64,000 nucleotides of DNA. Origin: a bacterium. GTDB lineage: Bacteria; Bdellovibrionota_C; UBA2361; RFPC01. The stretch lies in assembly GCA_030428205.1 (NCBI GenBank), contig JAUIBK010000013.1, forward strand, positions 1 to 64,000. Reading direction: 5' to 3'. The notes below the pieces were generated by a model, which was not told the DNA's origin, did no database searches, and saw only the letters and a list, made by a program, of their open reading frames with translations. Each line of letters begins with the position of its first letter. Position 1 is the first letter of the stretch. The position numbers and the translations under genes are program-made. Positions 25,877 through 34,198 of this stretch are shown here, in pieces.

Positions 25877-27466
25877 TTACCCAGAGACGTGGCGGAATGA
25901 ATCTGCGGATGCCGCATGCATTGCTCTCGCGTATGCTTCTGGAGGAGTCGGTGAGAGGAGCTCGCCTCCTTCGAGGAAGTGAAACAGCTCACCGTAGTGG
26001 CGGATATCGGTTGGTGAAACGCGCCTCATTAAATGCCACGGTTGGAGTTCATCAGAGTGCATAAGCCCCATTGCCTGAAGAAGTTCTGCTGCGCTCTCGA
26101 CCGTTTCTCTGTGGTACATATACACTCGCTGACGTTTGTCGCTTACAACAAGGCCGTCGTTGAGACTTTTGTTTTGTGTTGCAACTCCGGCTGGGCAGTG
26201 ATTTGTATTGCAGCGGAGGGCTTGAATGCAGCCGAGTGCTAGCATCATCGCCCGAGCTGAATAGATAGCATCCGCACCAAGAGCCATACGTTTTAACACA
26301 CCAAAGGCTGAGGTGATTCTCCCTGTTGCAAGAATTTTTATTCGATCACGAACCCCAAATCCAATAAGCGCATTATGTACGAAGATTAAAGCTTCAACCC
26401 CTGGTGAGCCGAGATAGTTTGAAAACTCAAGGGGGGCAGCTCCTGTTCCACCTTCTCCGCCATCAACTGCAATAAAGTCAGGGGTGATTCCTGTTTGTTC
26501 CATAGCTTTGCAGATAGCAACCATCTCGCGACGTTTTCCCAGGCACAGTTTAAAGCCTACAGGCTTTCCACCAGAGAGTTCTCGAAGTTGTGCAACGTAG
26601 TGCATCAATTCAATAGGAGTACTAAAGGCGGAATGAGACGGAGGGGAGATCACGTCTTTTCCAATCGGAACACCACGGATCTCTGCAATTTCTTTATTAA
26701 CTTTTTTCCCTGGAAGGATTCCCCCGTGTCCAGGTTTTGCGCCTTGAGAGATCTTAATTTCAATCATCTTGACGGCAGACTGAGCGGCGTTTACTCGAAA
26801 TTTTTCTGGATCAAATGTGCCGCTCTCTGTACGGCAACCGAAATAGCCAGTGCCGATTTGCCAAATAAGATCGCCACCAGGTTTGAGGTGATACGGGCTG
26901 ATACCCCCTTCACCAGTATTATGTGCAAATCCACCCTTCTTTGCTCCTCCATTTAAAGCCATCACAGCATTTTTACTCAGTGAGCCGTAGCTCATGGCTG
27001 AAATGTTGAGAATGCTGGCGCTGTACGGTTGTTTGCAATCAGGTCCACCAATAGTGATACGTAAATCGTGATCAGGAATTGTTGAGGGAAGGAGAGAGTG
27101 GTTAAACCATTCGTACCCTACGGCATATACGTCACGTTGAGTCCCAAATGGAAGAGTATCGAGTGCTCCCTTTGCGCGTTGGTAGACGAGGGCACGCTCT
27201 TCGCGATTAAAAGGCCGTCCATCTATATTTGATTCAACAAAGTACTGGTTGATCTCTGGGCGTATGGCTTCAAAGAGGTAACGGAAATTTCCGAGAATCG
27301 GAAAGTTTCTACGAATCGTTTGGCGTCTTTGAAAAAAATCTACGTAGCCTATGGCAAGGAGTGGCCCAACGACGACAAGGGACCACAGAACCATAGGAAA
27401 GGAATAGGAGAGAAAGAAGATAAGAGCGAGTACTATCAGGGACCCTGTGGCGAATTCCTTTCTCAT
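25877..27466 (-). CDS. FMN-binding glutamate-synthase-like protein, membrane-anchored
   Basis: Two N-terminal membrane segments (about residues 8-42) precede a GltB-type FMN/Fe-S domain. Landmarks are ISAMSYGSLSKNAVMALN, GEGGISPYHL, ISQGAKPGHGG, VDGGEGGTGAAP, ALGADAIYSARAMM and the Fe-S cysteine segment CNTNHCPAGVATQ. It belongs to the stand-alone FMN-binding glutamate synthase family, whose physiological reaction is often undefined. The ATG at 27466 is preferred over the upstream in-frame ATG at 27535 because family N-termini begin there and an AGGA precedes it. No gltD partner is adjacent. Confidence 0.9.
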   Translation of the reverse strand: MRKEFATGSLIVLALIFFLSYSFPMVLWSLVVVGPLLAIGYVDFFQRRQTIRRNFPILGNFRYLFEAIRPEINQYFVESNIDGRPFNREERALVYQRAKGALDTLPFGTQRDVYAVGYEWFNHSLLPSTIPDHDLRITIGGPDCKQPYSASILNISAMSYGSLSKNAVMALNGGAKKGGFAHNTGEGGISPYHLKPGGDLIWQIGTGYFGCRTESGTFDPEKFRVNAAQSAVKMIEIKISQGAKPGHGGILPGKKVNKEIAEIRGVPIGKDVISPPSHSAFSTPIELMHYVAQLRELSGGKPVGFKLCLGKRREMVAICKAMEQTGITPDFIAVDGGEGGTGAAPLEFSNYLGSPGVEALIFVHNALIGFGVRDRIKILATGRITSAFGVLKRMALGADAIYSARAMMLALGCIQALRCNTNHCPAGVATQNKSLNDGLVVSDKRQRVYMYHRETVESAAELLQAMGLMHSDELQPWHLMRRVSPTDIRHYGELFHFLEGGELLSPTPPEAYARAMHAASADSFRHVSG

Positions 27467-27636
27467 GCATTTTATCCTAAGATTATGTGGGTTGAATGAT
27501 ATTAATAATAGTAACAGTAGCTTAAGGTATCCCAATGGCTCTTCATAGACCTGTTTTTTTCAATTTGAGGGATTCCCGTACTGATAAACATTCCCACATG
27601 AATTGATTGTAGGAGAGGAAACAGTATTCTACTACT

Positions 27637-28833
27637 ATGGTTGATGTAGAGGGGCATACTCCGCGACCATCGGGGGAACAAGTTCAGGAAGATGAGGGCG
27701 CATCATACGGCCCTCAAGATCTCACGCGCGAGTCGTTCTTTGACTCTGCGCCGATTATTGGTGGTGCCGATTCTCCCCAAGCTATCATTGATGCTGTTGA
27801 TGAGATGTTACACGATGGTGGTGCACTTGAGAGTCAGATTGAAGAAGAAGTTGAAAAACTGGTAGGACAAGGTGCTGGCATTGAGTGGCACTTTAAGGAG
27901 CCTAATGCATTACCAATGCCTCAAGTCTTTGAAAAAATGTGTCAGCCTTACATCTTGCATGGAAGACAAGATCTTAGTCCTTTGCTCTATTATGGAGGAC
28001 TAACGGCAACCGGATACCCCTGGCGCGATTTTGCTACCAAGTTATTTGATAGAAGTGGAATTCATACTGAAGTTCGATCGCTTGCTGGGCATGATGGCAC
28101 ATGGCGTGGGTTGAGAGACACAACGGAGCAAGACTGGATTGATGACGTTGCTGAACAAGCGACGAAGTTTAAAATTGCACCAATTGGGTTTTTCTACTCT
28201 ACGAGCGTTCCTGTTGCTCTTGAGGTAGAACGCCAAAATCCAGGCACCTTTTCTGCGATTGTTGCTGTTGCTGGTCCCCTTGCATTAAGAAATGACAGGC
28301 TTGAAACATATCTCGATAGAGGATTGGCGGCTTCAAGATTCGTGCGACTCGTTACAGCTCGGATTCTCAAGCCATTTCGTTTTGGTTCGGTAAGTATGGA
28401 GCATGCCGACCCCAAGACATTGTCAAAGTCAGCTCGTAAGAGTCCTGGGTATTCAAGGCTTCCGCTCTTAACATCGTTTTCTCTCCGCCGGATACAAAAA
28501 TTAGGGATTGAAGCTGCCTCCGAAATCCAAGTCCCATTCTTTTATGCACAAGGAAGTAACGACCATGTTGTTTCTGAGAGCGTCGTAGACTTTCTCCGTG
28601 GAACCATCCCCTCGACCACAAAAGAATTTCATGTATATGAAGGATCTGGGCATGGACCTCAACTTGATCATAGTGCGAAGGCGCTCTTGAGTGATGTCAG
28701 CGCATTTTTAGGACCAATCCTTCAGCGGTGCTTTCCCGATAAGGAGACGCCTGATCTCTCCCGACGAGTATTTCAGTCTCAATTTCGACAGAAACTTCTC
28801 GATCTCCTCGCCCAACGGCACTCTGTGTGCTAG
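27637..28833 (+). CDS. Alpha/beta-hydrolase fold protein
   Basis: The core contains a nucleophile-elbow-like segment (PIGFFYSTSVPVAL, likely Ser 188), an acid strand (QGSNDHVV) and a catalytic His region (YEGSGHGPQLDH), in the order of the lipase/esterase fold. The usual G-x-S-x-G is altered (Y-S-T-S), so the substrate class is open. The first 90 residues are an acidic, low-similarity extension. It stands alone; a hairpin CTCCCAG/CTGGGAG (28850-28879) follows the stop but has no T-run. Confidence 0.75.
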   Translation: MVDVEGHTPRPSGEQVQEDEGASYGPQDLTRESFFDSAPIIGGADSPQAIIDAVDEMLHDGGALESQIEEEVEKLVGQGAGIEWHFKEPNALPMPQVFEKMCQPYILHGRQDLSPLLYYGGLTATGYPWRDFATKLFDRSGIHTEVRSLAGHDGTWRGLRDTTEQDWIDDVAEQATKFKIAPIGFFYSTSVPVALEVERQNPGTFSAIVAVAGPLALRNDRLETYLDRGLAASRFVRLVTARILKPFRFGSVSMEHADPKTLSKSARKSPGYSRLPLLTSFSLRRIQKLGIEAASEIQVPFFYAQGSNDHVVSESVVDFLRGTIPSTTKEFHVYEGSGHGPQLDHSAKALLSDVSAFLGPILQRCFPDKETPDLSRRVFQSQFRQKLLDLLAQRHSVC

Positions 28834-28905
28834 CCTCTGCTGAGTCATGCTCCCAGCAAACGAGAATTTCCACTGGGAGTACAGGATCTACTTTCGTTCT
28901 GTCCT

Positions 28906-29349
28906 ATGAAGTCGCGCACGGCACACATTCTCTTGTTTGCTTTTTTTCTGCTTTGTGCAGTTTTTTTTCTCGTTGAAAGCCTTGCCTTTGACAGCACAGC
29001 TGATGGCCTCTCACCAGGGAGCTATCCCTTTGTGCTTGCTATAGTATTTTTATTTTTTCTGCTTCTTGATGCATGGGAGTCGCTTTCTTGTCCTCGTGAA
29101 AGCGAAGGGAGTGATGTTTCATTAACTTATCCTCTGCTCGTTGTTTTGATCATTGGAGGGTTCCTTAGCTTTGTGACGTATCTCGGTTTTTACCTCTCGT
29201 CTACTCTTATTGTTTTTGCGCTCTATCTCCTCCTTGAAAAAAAGAATGTTTTTCGAGGCTTCATCTTTTCTGGATTGTGGGCGCTCTCATCTTACTTTGT
29301 TTTTGGATACGTTTTGAGAGTTCCTTTTCCTGTGTTTGGTGGTGGTTGA
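28906..29349 (+). CDS. tctB: TctB-family tripartite tricarboxylate transporter, small membrane subunit
   Basis: The 147-aa protein has four predicted membrane helices and the TctB pattern GLSPGSYPFVLAI near the first loop and TYLGFYLSSTLIVFALYLLL later. TctB and TctA form the membrane part of a binding-protein-dependent secondary carboxylate transporter. The stop overlaps the tctA start (TGATG), which indicates coupling. No TctC binding protein is in the window. Confidence 0.85.
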   Translation: MKSRTAHILLFAFFLLCAVFFLVESLAFDSTADGLSPGSYPFVLAIVFLFFLLLDAWESLSCPRESEGSDVSLTYPLLVVLIIGGFLSFVTYLGFYLSSTLIVFALYLLLEKKNVFRGFIFSGLWALSSYFVFGYVLRVPFPVFGGG

Positions 29350-30845
29350 TGGAGAGTGTGTTTTCATTCGCAAGCTTTGCTGCTGGGGCTGAGGTGCTTC
29401 TCTCTCCCTATGGCTTCCTTCTCCTTCTCCTTGGAGTTGTTCTTGGGATAGTTATTGGCGCTACTCCAGGTCTCTCCCCATCCATGGGTGTAGCGCTGCT
29501 TGTGCCACTGAGTTATGGCATGGAGCCAGCGTACGCCTTTGCTTTTTTTGTGGCAGTCTATCAAGCCGCAAATTATGGAGGGTCACTTACCGCGATAGTA
29601 TTAAATGCTCCTGGTACTCCCTCTGCTGTGGTAACGGCACTTGATGGCTATAAGATGACAAGCCAAGGAAAAGGCGGTGAGGCGCTTGGATACGCAGTAT
29701 TTGCTTCGGCATTTGGCGGGCTTATAGGTGGAATTGTTTTGATGCTTTTCGCCATTCCACTTGCGGGATTTGGTTTGCAGTTTGGTCCGCATGAATACTT
29801 TGCGCTTGCACTCTTCGGCCTAAGCACTGTTATTGGTTTTAGTGGTGAAAAGTGGAAAAAAACGTTTATTGCAGTGCTCTTTGGGCTGCTGCTCGCTACG
29901 GTCGGGACCGATACGTTTAGTGGGGAGGAGCGGTTTACGCTTGGCATTTTTGAGCTCTTTGATGGTTTTTCTTTTATTCCGGTAATGATAGGGCTTTTTG
30001 CGCTCGCCGAAATATTTACTCGTTTAGAAGACAAAGCGTCTGGGCTTTCAACCGATGTACCTCTCTTAGATGCTGGGCTGCCTTCACTCAGGCTCCTAGC
30101 CAAGTTTAAGAGAACTCTTCTTCAATCCTCGCTGATTGGTACGTTGATCGGTATTATTCCCGGTGCAGGTGCGACTATTGCTTCGTTTATCTCCTACGGA
30201 CAAGCAAAGCGGCTTTCCAAAGAGCAAAAATCATTTGGAAATGGAAATCCTGAAGGTGTTGTCTCAAGTGAAGCTGCTAATAGCAGCTCTGTCGGTGGTG
30301 CACTCATACCACTCCTTTCTCTCGGTATTCCTGGGAGTGCCACCGATGCTGTGCTCCTTGGAGCAATATCGATGCATGGACTCGTAGCTGGACCAGAGCT
30401 TTTTGAGACCGATCCTGATATTGTTTATGGGATTTTTCTCTCCGTTATTTTTGCAAATATTGCTATTTTCTTTTTTGGATTTTTTGGTAATCGGATTTGG
30501 CTGCGAGTTGTAGATGTAAACGAATCATACCTCTTTCCAACCATTTTTGCGCTTTGTCTCTTGGGTAGTTTTACGATCCGGAACTCTCTTTTTGACTGCT
30601 GGACATGTTTTTTGTTCGGTATTCTTGGATGGTTATTACGAAAGTTTGGTTACCAAGCAGCTCCTATTGTCTTGGGGCTTGTCCTCGGAGGCATGATTGA
30701 GACGAATCTTCGCAGGGCATTTCTTATGGGAGAGGTGATCCAATTTTTTACTCGCCCTCTTTGTCTTTTCTTCCTTCTTGGTGCTGCGATCTTGTTTCTT
30801 TCTCCAGTTTGGTCCTCATGGCGAGGCAAGAAACAAGCTTCATAA
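29349..30845 (+). CDS. tctA: TctA-family tripartite tricarboxylate transporter, large membrane subunit
   Basis: Large polytopic permease (about 12 helices, 498 aa) with the family blocks GATPGLSPSMGVALLVPLSY, YGGSLTAIVLNAPGTPSAV, GIIPGAGATIASFISY and LSLGIPGSATDAVLLGA. It imports a carboxylate with ions, together with TctB and a periplasmic TctC that must be encoded elsewhere. The start at 29349 overlaps the tctB stop. Confidence 0.93.
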   Translation: MESVFSFASFAAGAEVLLSPYGFLLLLLGVVLGIVIGATPGLSPSMGVALLVPLSYGMEPAYAFAFFVAVYQAANYGGSLTAIVLNAPGTPSAVVTALDGYKMTSQGKGGEALGYAVFASAFGGLIGGIVLMLFAIPLAGFGLQFGPHEYFALALFGLSTVIGFSGEKWKKTFIAVLFGLLLATVGTDTFSGEERFTLGIFELFDGFSFIPVMIGLFALAEIFTRLEDKASGLSTDVPLLDAGLPSLRLLAKFKRTLLQSSLIGTLIGIIPGAGATIASFISYGQAKRLSKEQKSFGNGNPEGVVSSEAANSSSVGGALIPLLSLGIPGSATDAVLLGAISMHGLVAGPELFETDPDIVYGIFLSVIFANIAIFFFGFFGNRIWLRVVDVNESYLFPTIFALCLLGSFTIRNSLFDCWTCFLFGILGWLLRKFGYQAAPIVLGLVLGGMIETNLRRAFLMGEVIQFFTRPLCLFFLLGAAILFLSPVWSSWRGKKQAS

Positions 30846-31114
30846 TCTGCGCAGAACGTACATTTTAGAGAAATAATACAATAACTACAGGCAGATAAAA
30901 GATGAGAGTTTTTATTGGCTGTCCTGAGGAGATTTCAAAGAAGAGGGCTCAATAATATTGGAAGAAGTGGTGTTGTTTGTGACACTCGTGTGGCGACCCC
31001 TATTTTGTTGCCGGTTAGGTGAGGAGCAATACCTTTTGCCCGAGGTGACAGACCCTTGGTAGATGTACACCAGCTTCTTTAGCGGTGCTCGGTAGGTTTT
31101 ATTGAAGGTTTATC

Positions 31115-31267
31115 GTGAAGTTATTTCTTGCTTCATTATTCTTTGCATTATTTTTTCTCGTGCTTTCTGCACATGCTCAAACTTCACTCTGCTCCCTGGA
31201 ATGTAGTCACCGTTATCCATGTGAACTCATAAGCCTCCAAGACACACGCGATAAGAAAAGAGGATAA
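31115..31267 (+). CDS. Small secreted cysteine peptide, 50 aa
   Basis: A GTG start is preceded by GAAGG at a spacing of about 6 nt. The product has a convincing signal peptide (first 21 residues, KLFLASLFFALFFLVLSAHA) and a 29-residue mature part with three cysteines (CSLEC...C), ending in KKRG. It lies before the membrane protein at 31480. It is not similar to anything I know; the small size means it could be chance, but the start context and signal peptide favour a real gene. Confidence 0.45.
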   Translation: MKLFLASLFFALFFLVLSAHAQTSLCSLECSHRYPCELISLQDTRDKKRG

Positions 31268-31479
31268 TACAAGATATGGAACAAAACTATGTAACAATAC
31301 CGTCTGTTGAATGGAGTTCCAAGATTTTCAATAGTCTTCGTGCTCTTCGCTTTAAAGCTATTGATTTCTTTTTCGTTTTGGCTTCAAAACTACATGACTT
31401 GTTGAAAGGGCGATATGCAAGACAGCGACAGCACACGGTGGCGTATTCCAGACACCAATCTTATCAAAAGGAATCGTTT

Positions 31480-31923
31480 ATGAAGAGAGGCGTAGTGGTT
31501 TCACTTTTTCTCGTTGTTTCTATCCTCTCATGGCTTACACTATTGACTCTTGTAGTCTTGTTTTCTCTTCATCAGACTAGTGAACTGGCCATCGAGCAGA
31601 GGAAAGAGCAGATCGCCACCAGTACACCTCAAGGAGCTTCCCCACAAGCTCAGACGATTAGCCTCTCCCTCTCTCGACTTGAGGCTCAGATTGAGGTGGT
31701 AAGAAATCATCAACTAGGTGTTCTTTCTTACCTTGCAGCACAAAAACTTTCCGGAAAAGAGAAGAAAGCAAGGCTCCAAGAGTCTCTTGCTTACCGTGAG
31801 AAGGCGGATGCTTTGGAAAGTGTGTTAAAGAGGACAGAGAAGGATTATAGCTTAGCCATGCAATCCTTTCGCAACCAACTCGCTACTGCTCAGAGTTTGT
31901 CCGATCTGCGCATAGAGCGCTAG
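31480..31923 (+). CDS. Single-pass membrane protein with coiled-coil tail, unknown
   Basis: MKRGVVVSLFLVVSILSWLT begins a transmembrane helix followed by a charged helical tail (QKLSGKEKKARLQESLAYRE). The ATG at 31480 has AAAGGAA 7 nt upstream. An in-frame ATG at 31276 would add 68 residues, but that part includes DNA resembling the nearby hairpin repeats, so the shorter form is preferred. The TAG stop lies inside a strong hairpin (31906-31939). Confidence 0.6.
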   Translation: MKRGVVVSLFLVVSILSWLTLLTLVVLFSLHQTSELAIEQRKEQIATSTPQGASPQAQTISLSLSRLEAQIEVVRNHQLGVLSYLAAQKLSGKEKKARLQESLAYREKADALESVLKRTEKDYSLAMQSFRNQLATAQSLSDLRIER

Positions 31924-31939
31924 AGCGCTCTATGCGCAG
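31906..31939. terminator. Strong hairpin over the stop codon of the 31480 gene
   Basis: Perfect 16-bp arms CTGCGCATAGAGCGCT (31906-31921) and its complement (31924-31939) with a 2-nt loop; the TAG stop is at its centre. It is followed by AGCGCTTTTCC, a weak T-run. It may terminate transcription or protect the 3' end. Confidence 0.55.
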
Positions 31940-32015
31940 CGCTTTTCCTACCAGGCCTAAACCCAGATCCAGGGGAAAAGAGCGCTCTCATATTTTTTGT
32001 AGAGATTGCGAGTAC

Positions 32016-32097
32016 AATTACATATCGCGAACGGCGCGAAGTACGTGAGGGAGAGCAGATCTTCGCGCTCTTCGTTTGCTTTGCGTTAAATGTAATT
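32016..32097. repeat. Hairpin repeat between convergent genes
   Basis: Outer arms AATTACAT/ATGTAATT and inner arms CGCGAAG/CTTCGCG enclose a region related to the hairpin at 16027-16091 (CGCGAAGTACG, CTTCGCGCTCTTCG, GCGTTAA). It lies between the 3' ends of the 31480 gene and the LysM gene. Confidence 0.7.
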
Positions 32098-32105
32098 TTG
32101 GAACC

Positions 32106-32642
32106 TTAGGGCTTTGAGACTATTTCGTCCCAGAGCGAGTCGCGGGTTGATGTTGAGGGTTGTTTTGGTTGTTTGACCTCTTGCTTTGTAGGGGGAGCAA
32201 TGGGAGTTGGTGTCGCTACGGGCTCTGCTTTCTCTTGAGGCAGTCGTGCGGCTTCTAGTGATACACCAGGCTCTGGTGGGGTGATCCAGATGTCTTCAAC
32301 GTCTTTGGTCTCCCCTGTCTGCGAAGTGCTGGACGCGGGAGTAGGCTTTTTTTGTGTAGTAACCTTTGGTTTTGGGAGAGGCTTGCTGCGTTTGAGCAGG
32401 GTGCGCGGAATGCGAATGGTATCTCCTATTCGGAGTCGATTGTGTCTTAGGTTTGTATTGTGCTTCTGGAGGGTCTTCCAGTTCTTTCCATCTCCCGTGT
32501 ACCAGTGAGCAATCATCCAGAGTGTTTCACCAGAGTACTTGATGGTGTGATGGTAGTCTGGCTCAGGTGTAGGTGTTTTGCGAAGAGCGGCGCAACACGT
32601 TAGGGAAAGGCAAAGAAGGGCAATCGAGAGAAACCTAAACAT
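32106..32642 (-). CDS. LysM-domain lipoprotein
   Basis: MFRFLSIALLCLSLTCCAAL is a lipoprotein signal. Residues about 30-80 form a LysM-like peptidoglycan-binding domain (SGETLWMIAHWYTGDGKNW, LRIGDTIRIPRTLL). The rest is a Pro/Thr/Lys-rich linker, suited to spanning the cell wall. The reading frame stays open upstream to 32822, but that DNA is repeat sequence, so the start is set at 32642; the AAGGA there is unusually close to the ATG. Confidence 0.75.
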   Translation of the reverse strand: MFRFLSIALLCLSLTCCAALRKTPTPEPDYHHTIKYSGETLWMIAHWYTGDGKNWKTLQKHNTNLRHNRLRIGDTIRIPRTLLKRSKPLPKPKVTTQKKPTPASSTSQTGETKDVEDIWITPPEPGVSLEAARLPQEKAEPVATPTPIAPPTKQEVKQPKQPSTSTRDSLWDEIVSKP

Positions 32643-32735
32643 ATCCTTGTTCGTAACAAATAATTGAAGTCGAGAGAAGGGGGTTTTATACTGGAGGCAT
32701 TTGAAAATGCCGGAAGTCCCCCGGAGGGAAGACAG

Positions 32736-33040
32736 ATATACGCCTCGTATAATAGCGCCAAAGCCGATCAGGCTTTGTCCACGATCCGGCAAATTCAAAT
32801 GCGAGGCGTATATACCAGGCACAAATCAAAATCCCGGACGGGAGTGCTGACTCATGGGTCTTCCTGATTTTGATTTACTCCTGGTATTGGGCTGTATCTT
32901 CCCTCGACTCGGCTGAGACTTCGGCGTGAGACTTCGGCGTGAGCTCAGTCGAACGCTCAGTCGAACGCTCAGTCGAACGCTGGGGGATACTCCCCGCCCT
33001 GGGTGCCTCTTGTACCGGTAATTTCAAGTTCGGGGAGTAT
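32736..33040. repeat. Family B mosaic: three ATAC...GTAT hairpins and a tandem core
   Basis: Hairpin 1 (32736-32813) has 12-bp perfect arms ATATACGCCTCG/CGAGGCGTATAT. Hairpin 2 (32812-32887) has arms ATACCAGG/CCTGGTAT plus inner arms AAATCAAAATC/GATTTTGATTT. Hairpin 3 (32987-33040) has arms ATACTCCCCG/CGGGGAGTAT. Between 2 and 3 lies a core framed by GTATCTTCCCTC and GGGGGATAC. The layout is the reverse complement of the mosaic at 35582-35823, but the core differs. It directly follows the 3' end of the 33043 gene. Confidence 0.8.
32915..32979 (+). repeat. Short tandem repeats forming the mosaic core
   Basis: Two copies of GAGACTTCGGCGT (32915-32940), the linker GAG, then three perfect copies of CTCAGTCGAACG (32944-32979). 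The copies are identical, so expansion was recent. There are no spacers and it is not a CRISPR. Confidence 0.85.
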
Positions 33041-33042
33041 AA

Positions 33043-34002
33043 TTAATGTTCCCATTTATCAAGTGTTTGAGCCACATCAGGATGTGCGTAGCCACTTGAA
33101 ACATACATTTTTGCCTGCTCAGCGTTGTAACCCGCGTTTGCCCAGAGTTCTGCCTCGTGGGCAGTGAAGGCGCGAATTTTCCAAGTACCAGCATCACGAG
33201 GTTCAGCAAATCCAGAATCTAGCCAGTCAAATACCTCGTGAGGGCCTATGCCGTAGGCTCTCCAGTAACCAGCACGATCTGCCGGAATGCCACATTCGTG
33301 CCACAAGCGAGCCTCGCCGGTATCGAATTCAGCTGCTTGGTAGGTAAATTCATCGTCTACGAGGCTAAGAATTTGATTGAGATCGTGAACCTGACAGAGA
33401 AAGCTTGCAGGCAAAAGGAGAGTCTCGTCGATGAGCTCACTAAAAACTCCTCGGTCTAATTCCCCAAATTGAAGTGCTTCAATGAATCGTGTTTTTCGCT
33501 CCCGGAGCTTATGGCTACTCTCGAGCTGTTTGCGCCAACGTGCTTCAAGGTGTGGAGCATCAAAAACGACACCGTATTTCACCAATCCTTCAATATACGT
33601 TGTGCGTGCTTCAACTTGGCAGGCAAAGAGAGCGACGAGACGCCCGAGCGATTGAGATTTTGTGCGTAGCTCTGAAGTAGCAAGAAGTGATGAGGTTATA
33701 GACGCGTTTGTCTCGAGCTCGTCTTGAACGTGATGAATAAGTTCTACAATCCTCTGTGTTTGTTCTGGAAGACTATAAATATCATCATCGAAATCAAGAG
33801 GATTTCCCTCCCATAATTCCTCGAGGAATTCTTCAACCATGAGAATCTCGCGTTCGGGGTCGGAGAGCTCTCGTGTTTCGGCTGAGATGAGACCAAGTTC
33901 ATAGAGAGTCGCTATGCAGGCGGCTTTGCCCTTGAGTGCCGAATAGAGCGCATTGAGGTGCGCATGGCAGAGATTAATATCGCGTAGCGTTGGCTCTTCC
34001 AT
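33043..34002 (-). CDS. Protein with six tandem 13-residue A-x-x-W repeats, unknown function
   Basis: Residues 1-225 are helical and unrecognised. Residues 231-309 are six consecutive 13- to 14-residue units of the form AxxWxxxG(I/F/Y)xxxE: ARLWHECGIPADR, AGYWRAYGIGPHE, VFDWLDSGFAEPRD, AGTWKIRAFTAHE, AELWANAGYNAEQ, AKMYVSSGYAHPD. They should stack as a small helical array for protein binding. No signal peptide is seen, so it is probably cytoplasmic. The start at 34002 is the first ATG of a long frame. Confidence 0.75.
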   Translation of the reverse strand: MEEPTLRDINLCHAHLNALYSALKGKAACIATLYELGLISAETRELSDPEREILMVEEFLEELWEGNPLDFDDDIYSLPEQTQRIVELIHHVQDELETNASITSSLLATSELRTKSQSLGRLVALFACQVEARTTYIEGLVKYGVVFDAPHLEARWRKQLESSHKLRERKTRFIEALQFGELDRGVFSELIDETLLLPASFLCQVHDLNQILSLVDDEFTYQAAEFDTGEARLWHECGIPADRAGYWRAYGIGPHEVFDWLDSGFAEPRDAGTWKIRAFTAHEAELWANAGYNAEQAKMYVSSGYAHPDVAQTLDKWEH

Positions 34003-34198
34003 CGTAAAAAACCTAAAAAAACAGCAGCTCAGTCTCCTTTCAATTTTAGATGCACTCTAGGCCGATTCGTTACTGAAATTCGGGCGGTGCGTAAATTATC
34101 AGTCAGATTCAAGACTTTAGATTTCTTGAATCCTTCTTCTTACTTTGTGTATCGGCGTAATGAAGTTTGGGCTTGAGAGTGTGGAATTGAGAAAGTTT

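Noticed and set aside
25684..25992. Minus-strand ORF of 102 codons between flagellin and the GltB-like gene.
   Set aside because: Overlaps the GltB-like 3' end and the promoter-like GCCGATAT region; composition is non-coding.
31276..31479. 68-codon N-terminal extension of the 31480 membrane protein.
   Set aside because: The extension includes DNA resembling nearby hairpin repeats and the ATG at 31480 has a much stronger Shine-Dalgarno; kept as an alternative only.
32915..32979. Clustered short direct repeats suggesting a CRISPR array.
   Set aside because: Units are 12-13 nt and abut without spacers; the nearest Cas-like gene is an isolated Cas4-like nuclease 29 kb away.
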